Translations under genes and position numbers: made by a program
From: Flagellimonas sp. S3867
Lineage (GTDB): Bacteria > Bacteroidota > Bacteroidia > Flavobacteriales > Flavobacteriaceae
Reading direction: 5' to 3'
Assembly (NCBI RefSeq): GCF_014698935.1
Contig: NZ_JACVMN010000001.1
Coordinates: forward strand, 310,001 to 374,000
DNA: 64,000 nucleotides
Notes under the pieces: model-generated
The model's input: the letters and a program-made list of their open reading frames with translations, nothing else
Told to the model about the DNA's origin: nothing
The model's database searches: none
Shown: positions 7,822-15,688 of the stretch, piece after piece
Position numbering within the stretch: the stretch's first letter is position 1
Layout of the letters: the number at the start of each line of letters is the position of its first letter

Positions 7822-8652
7822 ATGATAAAATTGGGAAACTATAATACCCTAAAGGTGTTACGCAGTACAAGCGTTGGATTATTTCTTGGAGACGAAGAAG
7901 GAACGGAGGTTCTCCTGCCCAACAAATATGTGCCTCAGGATTTTCAAATTGATGCAGATTTGAAAGTTTTTTGTTATCTGGATAATAACGAAAGGCCCAT
8001 TGCAACAACACTTGAACCGTACGTACTGCGAAATAATTTTGCATTTCTTAAAGTGGTTGAGATCAGTTTATTCGGAGCCTTTGTTGATTGGGGATTAGAA
8101 AAGCATTTATTGGTGCCTTTCAGGGAGCAGAATGGAAGAATGGAGGAAGGCAAAAGCTATGTTGTGCATTGTTATTTGGATGAAGAGAGTTTTAGGTTGA
8201 CCGGTTCCGGAAGAATAGATAGATACTTAAACAACAATCAGCTCAACTACGAAATACACCAAGAAGTGGATGTATTGGTTTGCAGAAGAACACCCTTGGG
8301 ATGGGAGGTAATAATAGAAAATAAGAACAAAGGGTTAATTTTTGAAACCGATGTTTTCAAACCCATTGCCGTTGGAGACAGACTAAGAGGTTATATCAAA
8401 AATGTGAGAGAGGATAATAAAATTGACATTACGTTACAGCCAATCGGCGCAAAAATGTTAGAACCTACCGCCCAAATGATTTTTGAAAAACTTAAAGAGA
8501 ACAATGGTTTTTTACCATTTCATGATAAATCTTCACCCGAAGTCATTAAGGAAGCGCTGCATTTGAGCAAGAAATCGTTCAAAAAGGCAATTGGGATTCT
8601 GTATAAAGAGCGCAAAATAACCATCGAAGCGGATGGAATCCACTTAGTGTGA
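7822..8652 (+). CDS. CvfB-like S1-domain RNA-binding protein
   Basis: A 276-residue cytoplasmic protein of the CvfB/YitL family: tandem S1-like OB domains followed by a winged-helix end. Visible features are the first S1-like strand set (NTLKVLRSTSVGLFLGD), a second domain (NFAFLKVVEISLFGAFVDWGLEKHLLVPF), a third (VDVLVCRRTPLGWEVIIENKNKGLIF, with the GYIKNVREDNKIDITLQ strand) and a C-terminal helix-turn-helix (SPEVIKEALHLSKKSFKKAIGILYKERKI). Known: CvfB binds RNA and affects virulence-gene expression in staphylococci; the role in flavobacteria is not established. It lies between terminator-closed menD/DUF2853 and the SPOR-menA pair. Confidence 0.88.
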   Translation: MIKLGNYNTLKVLRSTSVGLFLGDEEGTEVLLPNKYVPQDFQIDADLKVFCYLDNNERPIATTLEPYVLRNNFAFLKVVEISLFGAFVDWGLEKHLLVPFREQNGRMEEGKSYVVHCYLDEESFRLTGSGRIDRYLNNNQLNYEIHQEVDVLVCRRTPLGWEVIIENKNKGLIFETDVFKPIAVGDRLRGYIKNVREDNKIDITLQPIGAKMLEPTAQMIFEKLKENNGFLPFHDKSSPEVIKEALHLSKKSFKKAIGILYKERKITIEADGIHLV

Positions 8653-8805
8653 TACGTGAAGGCTATATATAGGTCACATTTCTGATGATTATTTGCCGGC
8701 GTTTAGTTTTTTTCTTTCGTTAAAAATTTTACATTTGTAGAGAGTAGATTAACTCCTTGACAACTATGTCGTTAGCATGTTGTAAGAAAATAAAACAAGC
8801 CTAAT

Positions 8806-9405
8806 ATGCCCTTTATAGAAGAAAGTGATCTGTTGGACCTGCATAAGGATGTTGACAAGGCCCAGATAATAAACGAGAGACTTTTAGATCAGATAAAATA
8901 TAAGAACAAGGACCTACGAAAAATAAGACTACAGCGAAATGTGCTTTTGGGCTTTACCATTTTGTTCGTAGTAGGCACCTTGGCGATTACTTCATTCACC
9001 GCCGGATTAAGCAGCAAGAACTCCTTTGAAAATCACAATAACCTGTTGGTTTCTATTGATAGTTTGGATGCCATTAAAACACGAATCGATAATCTTAAAT
9101 CCCAGAATGAGGAATTGAGTTTGGTTCGCGAATTCTATTTGGCAAAGGCATTTTTAGATAAGGAAACAATCTATTCCGTGCAGGTTAAATCCTTTGTCGA
9201 TAACAATGTGACCTTGGCTTCCGAAGCATTGACCAATACGCTCTTTGTAAAGACCAATCCTTTTTATGCGTATTCCCTAGGGAATTTTGAAACTTTGGAT
9301 GAAGCACAATCCTTTAGAAAGCAATTGGTGAACATGGGCTTCAGAGATGCATTTGTAGCTTCTTACCAAGATGGGAAAAGGGTAAAAATTGAAGATCCCT
9401 ATTAA
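8806..9405 (+). CDS. Single-pass membrane protein with coiled coil and C-terminal SPOR domain
   Basis: A 199-residue inner-membrane protein. A charged cytoplasmic helix (about 1-44) leads to one membrane segment (about 47-67, LLGFTILFVVGTLAITSFTAG), a short coiled coil (about 80-108) and a C-terminal SPOR-like domain (about 123-195: IYSVQVKSF, FYAYSLGNFETLDEAQSFRKQLVNMGFRDAFVAS). SPOR domains bind denuded glycan strands of peptidoglycan, usually at the division site, so a periplasmic cell-wall role is likely. A TACATTTG box lies at 8730-8737, leaving a leader of about 60 bases. The stop is 2 bp before the TTG start of menA, so they are probably coupled. Confidence 0.82.
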   Translation: MPFIEESDLLDLHKDVDKAQIINERLLDQIKYKNKDLRKIRLQRNVLLGFTILFVVGTLAITSFTAGLSSKNSFENHNNLLVSIDSLDAIKTRIDNLKSQNEELSLVREFYLAKAFLDKETIYSVQVKSFVDNNVTLASEALTNTLFVKTNPFYAYSLGNFETLDEAQSFRKQLVNMGFRDAFVASYQDGKRVKIEDPY

Positions 9406-9407
9406 TT

Positions 9408-10316
9408 TTGGCAAACATTAAGGTCTGGATACAGGCCGCGCGACTCCGCACATTACCTTTATCGCTATCCGGAATTATTGTAGGTACCTCTTTGGCTATT
9501 ATTGAAGGGTTTTTTAATACTACTATATTTATATTGGCCTTGTTGACCACGGTGGCCTTTCAAATAACTTCCAATTTTGCCAATGATTACGGTGATGGTG
9601 TAAAAGGCACTGACAATGAAGATAGAATTGGTCCGGCCAGAGCCTTACAAAGTGGATTACTTTCCAAATCGACCTTGAAAAATGGCATAATTATGTCAAT
9701 CATAATAAGTCTACTTCTGGCTTTTTTGCTGATATATAAATCCTTTGGCATTGAAAACCTGAAACTCATTTTACTTTTTATGGTTTTGGGTATTTTAAGT
9801 GTTTGGGCCGCTATCCGATATACCATGGGTTCCAATCCATACGGATACAGAGGATTGGGAGATGTTTTTGTTTTCCTTTTCTTTGGATTGCTTGGGGTAT
9901 TGGGAAGTATGTACCTGTTTACAAAATCGTTACAATGGAATTCTTTTTTGCCGGCAACAGGAATAGGACTTTTATGTGTGGGTGTTTTGAATCTTAATAA
10001 TTTGAGAGATGTGGTTTCCGATGAAAAACACGGGAAACATACCCTAGTGGTAAAAATGGGGTTTGGGAATGGAAAAAGGTACCATTTCATTTTGATAGCA
10101 TTGGCATTTGCGTGTTTTCTGAGCTTCACCTGGATAAAAAATATTCATATACAACATACATTTTACCTATTGGCATTTCTACCTATTTTCATCCACCTAA
10201 AAAGGGTAATGAATACGAAAGAACCTGGAAAACTTGATGGAGAACTCAAAAAATTGGCCTTGAGCACCTTTCTGCTGTCCTTGCTGTTGTTCACAGCAGT
10301 TAAGTTTTTTTTGTAA
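9408..10316 (+). CDS. menA: 1,4-dihydroxy-2-naphthoate polyprenyltransferase
   Basis: A 302-residue UbiA-family membrane enzyme that attaches the isoprenoid tail to DHNA, giving demethylmenaquinone. About eight or nine membrane helices are visible. The first Asp-rich motif reads NDYGDGVKGTDNEDRIGP and the second NLRDVVSDEKHGKHTL, both diagnostic of MenA. The start is a TTG at 9408, 2 bp after the SPOR gene; the family N-terminus (IKVWIQAARLRTLPLSLSGI) begins directly after it, so no later start is acceptable. The next gene also starts with TTG. Confidence 0.94.
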   Translation: MANIKVWIQAARLRTLPLSLSGIIVGTSLAIIEGFFNTTIFILALLTTVAFQITSNFANDYGDGVKGTDNEDRIGPARALQSGLLSKSTLKNGIIMSIIISLLLAFLLIYKSFGIENLKLILLFMVLGILSVWAAIRYTMGSNPYGYRGLGDVFVFLFFGLLGVLGSMYLFTKSLQWNSFLPATGIGLLCVGVLNLNNLRDVVSDEKHGKHTLVVKMGFGNGKRYHFILIALAFACFLSFTWIKNIHIQHTFYLLAFLPIFIHLKRVMNTKEPGKLDGELKKLALSTFLLSLLLFTAVKFFL

Positions 10317-10348
10317 TTTTGGTAACAACCCACTAAACATTAATCGAC

Positions 10349-11104
10349 TTGGAACACCCTATTAAAATTCTAATTGTAGAGGATAATGTAATTATTGCTG
10401 ATGATATGCAATCGATGCTTGAAGAAATCGGGTATGAGATTGTTGACAATGTAATTGTATATGAACAGGCCGTTGACGTACTAAAGAACAACCATGTTGA
10501 TTTGGTGCTCATTGATATTATTCTTGCTTCGGACAAAACAGGTATAGATCTTGGGAAACATATTAGAGATGTATATAACATTCCTTTCATTTTTGTAACC
10601 TCCAACTCGGACAGAGCTACGGTTGAAAATGCGAAAATGGTTAAACCTGATGGTTATTTGGTAAAACCTTTTGAGCAACAAGATTTATATACCTCCATAG
10701 AAATTGCACTATCCAATTTCAATTACGCTAGAAAAGAGAAAACGAAAGAGATAGCTGGGAATGAAGGTGACGCCTTTACTTCCAATTCTGTTTTAAAAGA
10801 TTCCATCTTCGTAAAAAAACAACATTTGTATTACAGAATCCAGTTTGGTGACATTCAGTTTATCAAAGCGGACAATGTGTATTTGGAAGTTAATACGGTG
10901 GATAAGAAGTTTCTTGTACGGTCGCCCCTAAAAGACTATTTGGAGAAACTCCCTAAGAATAAATTCTACAGGGCTCATAAATCGTACATCGTTAATGTAG
11001 ACCATATTGATGCCATAAATTCAAAGGATATTATGATTAATAATAACCTTATTCCCATATCCAAGGATTTTAAGGAGTTCATTATATCCTCAATGAATAG
11101 CTAA
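10349..11104 (+). CDS. LytTR-family response regulator (receiver plus LytTR DNA-binding domain)
   Basis: A 251-residue cytoplasmic transcription factor. The N-terminal receiver (about 5-120) has the acidic pair Glu11-Asp12, phospho-acceptor Asp56 (LVLIDIILA) and the LVKPF lysine near residue 105. The C-terminal half (about 140-250) is a LytTR domain (IFVKKQHLYYRIQFGDIQFIKADNVYLEV, with FYRAHKSYIVNVDHIDAI). The start is a TTG at 10349, 32 bp after menA. The partner is probably the TPR histidine kinase 550 bp downstream, a common flavobacterial pairing. A tandem direct repeat in the gap between them has the geometry of LytTR sites, which suggests auto-regulation. Confidence 0.92.
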   Translation: MEHPIKILIVEDNVIIADDMQSMLEEIGYEIVDNVIVYEQAVDVLKNNHVDLVLIDIILASDKTGIDLGKHIRDVYNIPFIFVTSNSDRATVENAKMVKPDGYLVKPFEQQDLYTSIEIALSNFNYARKEKTKEIAGNEGDAFTSNSVLKDSIFVKKQHLYYRIQFGDIQFIKADNVYLEVNTVDKKFLVRSPLKDYLEKLPKNKFYRAHKSYIVNVDHIDAINSKDIMINNNLIPISKDFKEFIISSMNS

Positions 11105-11131
11105 AGCATTGCATTTAATATAATATTTAAG

Positions 11132-11157
11132 AGTGCCCCGATTGGGGCACTTTTTTT
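11132..11157 (+). terminator. Rho-independent terminator after the response-regulator gene
   Basis: Perfect 8-bp stem AGTGCCCC (11132-11139) and GGGGCACT (11144-11151), loop GATT, T run to 11157. It ends the menA/regulator transcript and separates it from the kinase gene. Confidence 0.88.
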
Positions 11158-11420
11158 ATGTTACAATTACATTTACTTCAATGACAACAACTTTTAAGGT
11201 GTTCACAACAATAGTTTTCTACTCATTGTAGATGCCTATACTTTAGCAGTGTTATTAGTTCAGAAAAGTAATTTTTTCATTTTCATATAGTGTTCTCGTA
11301 AAAGGGTCTTGTTCGAAAGGATAGGGCCTTTTTTGATTAGCAAAACAATTGGACCGCTTTGGCGATTCTATGAAATGCACAAAACATCGATAAAGTGACT
11401 TTTGCATACACCTGAGTCTT

Positions 11421-11451
11421 TTTCACAACAGAAATTGGCACTTTCACAACA
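11421..11451 (+). promoter_or_regulatory. Candidate LytTR operator: 10-bp direct repeat with 11-bp spacer
   Basis: TTTCACAACA at 11421-11430 and again at 11442-11451, an exact repeat with a 21-bp period. A further copy of the extended form TTCACAACAATAGT is at 11202-11215 and matches 11443-11456. LytTR regulators such as YpdB, ComE and AgrA bind pairs of 9-10-bp direct repeats with 11-13-bp spacers. The site lies between a LytTR gene and its likely kinase. Binding is inferred from geometry, not shown. Confidence 0.5.
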
Positions 11452-11639
11452 ATAGTGAATAAGTCATATAGCAAGCATTTAATTTTGTGGGTAAACCTAC
11501 GTTCTAATAATAGAATGGTCACTTAAAAACTTGCCAGGTATTTGGTGTTTGGCATTGGGGCATTCAAACCGAGAATAGGTTCATTTTTACACGAAATGAA
11601 ACATTAATTTGTAACAGGTAGTTGAAATTTTGCTGCTGA

Positions 11640-11647
11640 TACCTTTG
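11640..11647 (+). promoter_or_regulatory. -7 box upstream of the histidine kinase gene
   Basis: TACCTTTG ends 8 bp before the ATG at 11656. The nearest upstream TTG (11622-11624) leaves a spacer of only 15 bp, so the -33 element is uncertain. Confidence 0.35.
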
Positions 11648-11655
11648 GTAAATAC

Positions 11656-13617
11656 ATGGTAGACTATTTTAAAAAAATAACCACGATATTTTTCTTCGCT
11701 TTTCTGTTGGGTGCATCAGCCCAATCTGCACAAGATGATGAAATCAGCACGTTAAAAGAATTCCAGGCCGCCAATGGTTCATCCAATAGGTTTGAAACTT
11801 TTTTTAGTTCCGTAGACCGCTATAATGTGAACTCCGCTTACGATTGGTTGGATACCATTAAGGTCTATCTTTCAAACGCCCATAAAACCAATGATACCAT
11901 TGCAGCCAGACTCTACATGGTAATGCAAACACAGGTGTATAATGATTTAGGCGAGTATGATAAAAGTACTGCTTTGGCCAAAGAACTGTACGCACTTAAA
12001 GATTCCTTGGATTCAGATTCAAGAAAGGTTGTTCTTGAAGTTTTGGATGACAATTATGCCAATCTTCAACTATACGACAAGCAAATTGAAGTGCGAAAGG
12101 AAAAGAGAGAGCTTGGTTTTACAGATAACGTCGCCTTTTATGATATCTACAGCAACTTAGGATTGCACCGAAAGGCCAGAAACCAATATATAATGGAGGT
12201 AAAGCCTACCATTGCGGACAATGATTCCTATGGATTGGCAAAATACCACAATAAGGTGGGTAACTACCTAAGATTGGACAATTCGGCTCCTACGGCCGTA
12301 AGCGAGCTTAAAAAGGCCAAGGCCTATCTTGATGTTTTTATCAATGATATTTCTGCACAAAAGACAGAAGAACAAATTTTTGAAAGTGACCTTTTAAAAG
12401 CTGAAATAGAAGGCAATATTGGTAAGTGCCATGTGCTTTTAGGTGAATATGAGGAAGCTATACCATTATTGGAAAGTAGTATAGAAGCCTTATCGTCAAC
12501 ATCGGACACCCACTACAGGAATGAAGTGATTGAAAACACCTTAAACTTGGCTGATGCGAACTTGCAGTTGGAAAAATATTTGTCAGCTAAAAGGAGTTTG
12601 GACAAGGATTTCAACAGTATCAGTTTACTTCAAAATATTAAACGTAATAGTTTGCTTGCTGCCTATTATGACAAAGTTGAGAATTTTAAAAATGCAGCAA
12701 CATATTACAAACGAAACGAAAGAATAAAAGATTCATTGACCCAAAAGCAATCCTCGATCATTAAACAACAGTTGGTGACCATAGTTGCCAATGAAGATTT
12801 GGAAAACTCCCAACGCCTGATTGACGAACAAAAAAGAATCAATGAATTGGCACGAAATGAAATGAAGGCCAAGGACGAACGAATCAACCTAGTATTTATC
12901 TCCCTTATTTTTACACTTCTGGGCTTCGCTGGCTTGGTCTATGCCTATCTTAAAAGTATAAAGAACCAACGTTTGATAGCGGAGCAAAAGCATATCATTG
13001 AAAATGCTTTGGTGGAAAAAGATTCCCTGTTGAAAGAAATACACCATAGGGTGAAGAACAATCTTCAGATGGTATCCAGTTTGTTAAGTCTGCAAACCAA
13101 GAACACGCGAAGCAAATCGGCAATCGAAGCTTTGGAAGAAGGCAAGAGTAGGGTGAAAGCTATGGCACTGATTCATCAAAAGCTTTACCAAAACGATGAT
13201 TTATCCGTCATTGAAATGCAGGGTTACATCGAAAGTTTGATAAATAGCGTACAATCCGTTTACAAAAAAGGCGGACATAACATAAGCATAACCATTGATG
13301 CCGAAGGAACTGAATTGGACATCGATCGTGCCATTCCATTTGGACTTATCTTGAATGAGCTTGTTTCGAATTCTTTCAAATATGCTTTTCCAGAGAATGA
13401 TGAAAACGGGAAGATTTACATTCACCTTAGAAAAAACGGTGGGCAAGGTTATTTTGAATACACCGATAATGGTATTGGTCTGCCCGAAGATACCGAAGAA
13501 CGAACCCATTCTTCCATGGGAATCCGCCTCATGAACCGACTTGTAAACCAATTACAGTCCAAACTCAATATTGATAAGGCCGATGAAGGTGTACGGTTCT
13601 GGTTTAACTTTAATTAA
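11656..13617 (+). CDS. TPR-containing sensor histidine kinase, HisKA_2 type
   Basis: A 653-residue inner-membrane kinase. A signal peptide (1-22) is followed by a periplasmic TPR-type helical region (about 50-370), a short coiled coil, one membrane helix (about 413-434), then the dimerisation/phospho-acceptor motif EIHHRVKNNLQ (His463-His464) and an HATPase domain (about 530-653) with the N box LILNELVSNSFKYAF and the G box YTDNGIGLP. The HHRVKNN form identifies the HisKA_2 class rather than the classical HisKA class. No receiver domain is fused. The LytTR regulator upstream is the probable partner. The periplasmic TPRs suggest a peptide or protein signal, but the ligand is unknown. Confidence 0.92.
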   Translation: MVDYFKKITTIFFFAFLLGASAQSAQDDEISTLKEFQAANGSSNRFETFFSSVDRYNVNSAYDWLDTIKVYLSNAHKTNDTIAARLYMVMQTQVYNDLGEYDKSTALAKELYALKDSLDSDSRKVVLEVLDDNYANLQLYDKQIEVRKEKRELGFTDNVAFYDIYSNLGLHRKARNQYIMEVKPTIADNDSYGLAKYHNKVGNYLRLDNSAPTAVSELKKAKAYLDVFINDISAQKTEEQIFESDLLKAEIEGNIGKCHVLLGEYEEAIPLLESSIEALSSTSDTHYRNEVIENTLNLADANLQLEKYLSAKRSLDKDFNSISLLQNIKRNSLLAAYYDKVENFKNAATYYKRNERIKDSLTQKQSSIIKQQLVTIVANEDLENSQRLIDEQKRINELARNEMKAKDERINLVFISLIFTLLGFAGLVYAYLKSIKNQRLIAEQKHIIENALVEKDSLLKEIHHRVKNNLQMVSSLLSLQTKNTRSKSAIEALEEGKSRVKAMALIHQKLYQNDDLSVIEMQGYIESLINSVQSVYKKGGHNISITIDAEGTELDIDRAIPFGLILNELVSNSFKYAFPENDENGKIYIHLRKNGGQGYFEYTDNGIGLPEDTEERTHSSMGIRLMNRLVNQLQSKLNIDKADEGVRFWFNFN

Positions 13618-13688
13618 TGTTATTCATTTTTAGTTCTCAGCTCGAGGAGAGTCGAGATCTCTTCATACGTTTTAATTCAAAATATGAC

Positions 13689-13696
13689 TAAATTTG
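13689..13696 (+). promoter_or_regulatory. -7 box upstream of menC
   Basis: TAAATTTG ends 10 bp before the ATG at 13707. The expected -33 position has TTTT rather than TTTG, so only half of the promoter is well supported. Confidence 0.35.
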
Positions 13697-13706
13697 GAGC
13701 AACCGA

Positions 13707-14759
13707 ATGGAAGCTACCTATACAAAGTACATTCTTGATTTTAAGATTCCCAGTGGAACATCCCGGGGAGTAATGACCCAAAAAGAAACTTGGTTCCTCA
13801 TTCTTAGTGATAATGGTAAATATGGAATAGGCGAGTGCGGAATATTAAGAGGATTAAGTGTAGATGATGTTCCCGAATACGAAGAAAAACTTTCATGGGT
13901 TTGTGATAATATTCATTTGGGTCAAGAGGAATTGTTTGCACAACTCTTGAGTTTTCCATCCATTCAATTTGGATTGGAACAAGCTTTTTTATCCCTTCAA
14001 TCCCAAACACCTTTTCAACTTTTTCCTTCAGAGTTTACCTCAAAAGAGGCTCCAATACCAATCAATGGGTTAATTTGGATGGGAGATGAAGCTTTTATGC
14101 TTTCCCAATTGGAACAAAAACTGCAGCAAGGTTTTCAATGCATTAAAATGAAGATTGGGGCTATCGATTTTAAGAAGGAGTTAGATATTTTACGATCTAT
14201 TCGAAGCAACTTTTCAGTGGATCAAATAGAACTTCGGGTAGATGCCAATGGAGCTTTTGCGCCAGAAGAAGCTCTTGATAAATTGAACAAACTGGCCGAA
14301 TTTGAAATTCATTCCATTGAACAACCTATAAAACCCGGTAATTGGGAGAAAATGGCAGATTTGTGTGCAACTTCTTCTTTGCCCATAGCACTGGATGAAG
14401 AATTAATTGGCATTTATAATGTAACTGAAAAAGAGCACGTGCTACAAACCATAAAGCCACAATACATTATTCTAAAACCAAGTTTGATTGGTGGTTTTAA
14501 AGGTTCAGAAGAATGGATAAATTTGGCGAAACAGCAGCAAATTGGTTGGTGGGCCACGAGCGCCTTAGAAAGCAATATAGGACTCAATGCCATTGCACAA
14601 TGGACGTACAGCCAGAAAACCGCTATGCCCCAGGGCTTGGGAACAGGTAGTTTGTATAGCAATAATTTTGATTGTCCTTTAGAAGTTGCAGATGGAAAGT
14701 TGTATTATAGGAGCGCCAAAGCATGGAGAACTAATCTAATAGAAGATTTATGTATATAG
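13707..14759 (+). CDS. menC: o-Succinylbenzoate synthase
   Basis: A 350-residue member of the enolase superfamily that dehydrates SHCHC to o-succinylbenzoate. The barrel residues appear in order: the catalytic lysine pair in CIKMKIG, first metal Asp in RVDANGAF, second metal Glu in IEQP, third metal Asp in ALDEE, and the opposite lysine in ILKPSLIGG. The N-terminal capping domain is present (SRGVMTQKETWFLIL). It follows the kinase gene by 90 bp and overlaps the CPBP protease gene by 10 bp, so menC, the protease and menE are read as one coupled set. Confidence 0.93.
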   Translation: MEATYTKYILDFKIPSGTSRGVMTQKETWFLILSDNGKYGIGECGILRGLSVDDVPEYEEKLSWVCDNIHLGQEELFAQLLSFPSIQFGLEQAFLSLQSQTPFQLFPSEFTSKEAPIPINGLIWMGDEAFMLSQLEQKLQQGFQCIKMKIGAIDFKKELDILRSIRSNFSVDQIELRVDANGAFAPEEALDKLNKLAEFEIHSIEQPIKPGNWEKMADLCATSSLPIALDEELIGIYNVTEKEHVLQTIKPQYIILKPSLIGGFKGSEEWINLAKQQQIGWWATSALESNIGLNAIAQWTYSQKTAMPQGLGTGSLYSNNFDCPLEVADGKLYYRSAKAWRTNLIEDLCI

Positions 14760-15688
14760 AACAAGGATATAAGGGTGATATCGGACTTTGGAAGTACTTT
14801 ATAATCCCTTTGGGATTTATTGGTTTCATGGCCTTAAATTATGTGGCGACCGTTACATCACCAGTAAGTGTTGAAGATGCCATGCAGCAGATGATTGACC
14901 AATTGGGGTCAAACGTGGTTCTAATCATACTTTTGGCACCTTTGGCCGTCGGTTTGTTTGTTGTTTTGGGATGGACCTATTTGGTACACAGGCAATCCAT
15001 TACTTCCTTGACCACTTCGAGAAAGAAAATCGATTGGAGACGGATACTTTATGCATTCTCACTTTGGGGAGGATTAACCGTTTTACTGACAGGGATAGAC
15101 ATTTATTTTTCCCCCGATGATTATGTTTTTAATTTGGATTGGTCCAAGTTTATCCCCCTGGCGGTCATTGCAATTATTTTAATTCCATTGCAAACAAGTT
15201 TTGAAGAGTATTTGTTTAGAGGACATATGATGCAAGGGCTTGGGATATTGACAAAAAAACGTTGGGTACCGTTAGTGGTCACCTCGGTATTATTTGGGTT
15301 GATGCATCTTGCAAACCCTGAGGTGGAGAAATTGGGAATGGGCATAATGGTATACTACATTGGCACCGGATTTTTTCTGGGGATTATGACCTTGATGGAT
15401 GAAGGACTAGAACTAGCACTTGGGTTTCATGCCGCAAATAACTTAATTACCGCACTTTTGGTAACTGCGGATTGGACCGCATTTCAGACACATTCCATTT
15501 ATAAGGATATTTCAGAACCCGCTTTGGGATGGGATGCATTGATTCCCGTATTCGTTGTTTTCCCGATACTACTATTTGTATTTGGCAAAAAATATGGGTG
15601 GAAAAATTGGAACCAAAAGTTATTCGGAAAAGTATTGACCGAAGATGAATTTACAGCCCTTAACAATAGTGAATCCAATTTGGCATAG
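14750..15688 (+). CDS. CPBP-family intramembrane glutamic endopeptidase
   Basis: A 312-residue polytopic inner-membrane protease of the CPBP/Abi class. The conserved motifs are present in three membrane segments: FEEYLFRG (Glu152-Glu153 and Arg), the FGLMH segment with catalytic His in LMHLANP, and HAANN near residue 225. About eight membrane helices are predicted by eye. It starts inside menC (10 bp overlap) and ends 44 bp inside menE, so it is firmly embedded in the men operon although no menaquinone reaction needs a protease. Known roles in the family include prenyl-protein processing and bacteriocin self-immunity; the substrate here is unknown. Confidence 0.9.
   Translation: MYIEQGYKGDIGLWKYFIIPLGFIGFMALNYVATVTSPVSVEDAMQQMIDQLGSNVVLIILLAPLAVGLFVVLGWTYLVHRQSITSLTTSRKKIDWRRILYAFSLWGGLTVLLTGIDIYFSPDDYVFNLDWSKFIPLAVIAIILIPLQTSFEEYLFRGHMMQGLGILTKKRWVPLVVTSVLFGLMHLANPEVEKLGMGIMVYYIGTGFFLGIMTLMDEGLELALGFHAANNLITALLVTADWTAFQTHSIYKDISEPALGWDALIPVFVVFPILLFVFGKKYGWKNWNQKLFGKVLTEDEFTALNNSESNLA

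Larger units (their letters stand above)
11158..11655. other. Intergenic region between response regulator and histidine kinase
   Basis: About 500 bp without a credible gene; the only open frame of note (minus strand, about 61 codons) has no coding character. It holds three copies of a TTCACAACA element (11202-11210, 11422-11430, 11443-11451) and an AT-rich tract. An imperfect stem AAAAGG...CCTTTT followed by T (about 11297-11330) could be a weak terminator of a short RNA, but this is not firm. A TACCTTTG box lies at its right end. Confidence 0.5.

Noticed and set aside
9587..10129. 180-residue open frame on the minus strand
   Set aside because: It lies wholly antisense to menA, whose membrane helices and Asp motifs fix the coding strand; its composition (Lys/Pro/Ser-rich) is not protein-like.
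11337..11522. 61-residue open frame on the minus strand in the regulator-kinase gap
   Set aside because: No start context, no family likeness, and it runs across the direct-repeat element.
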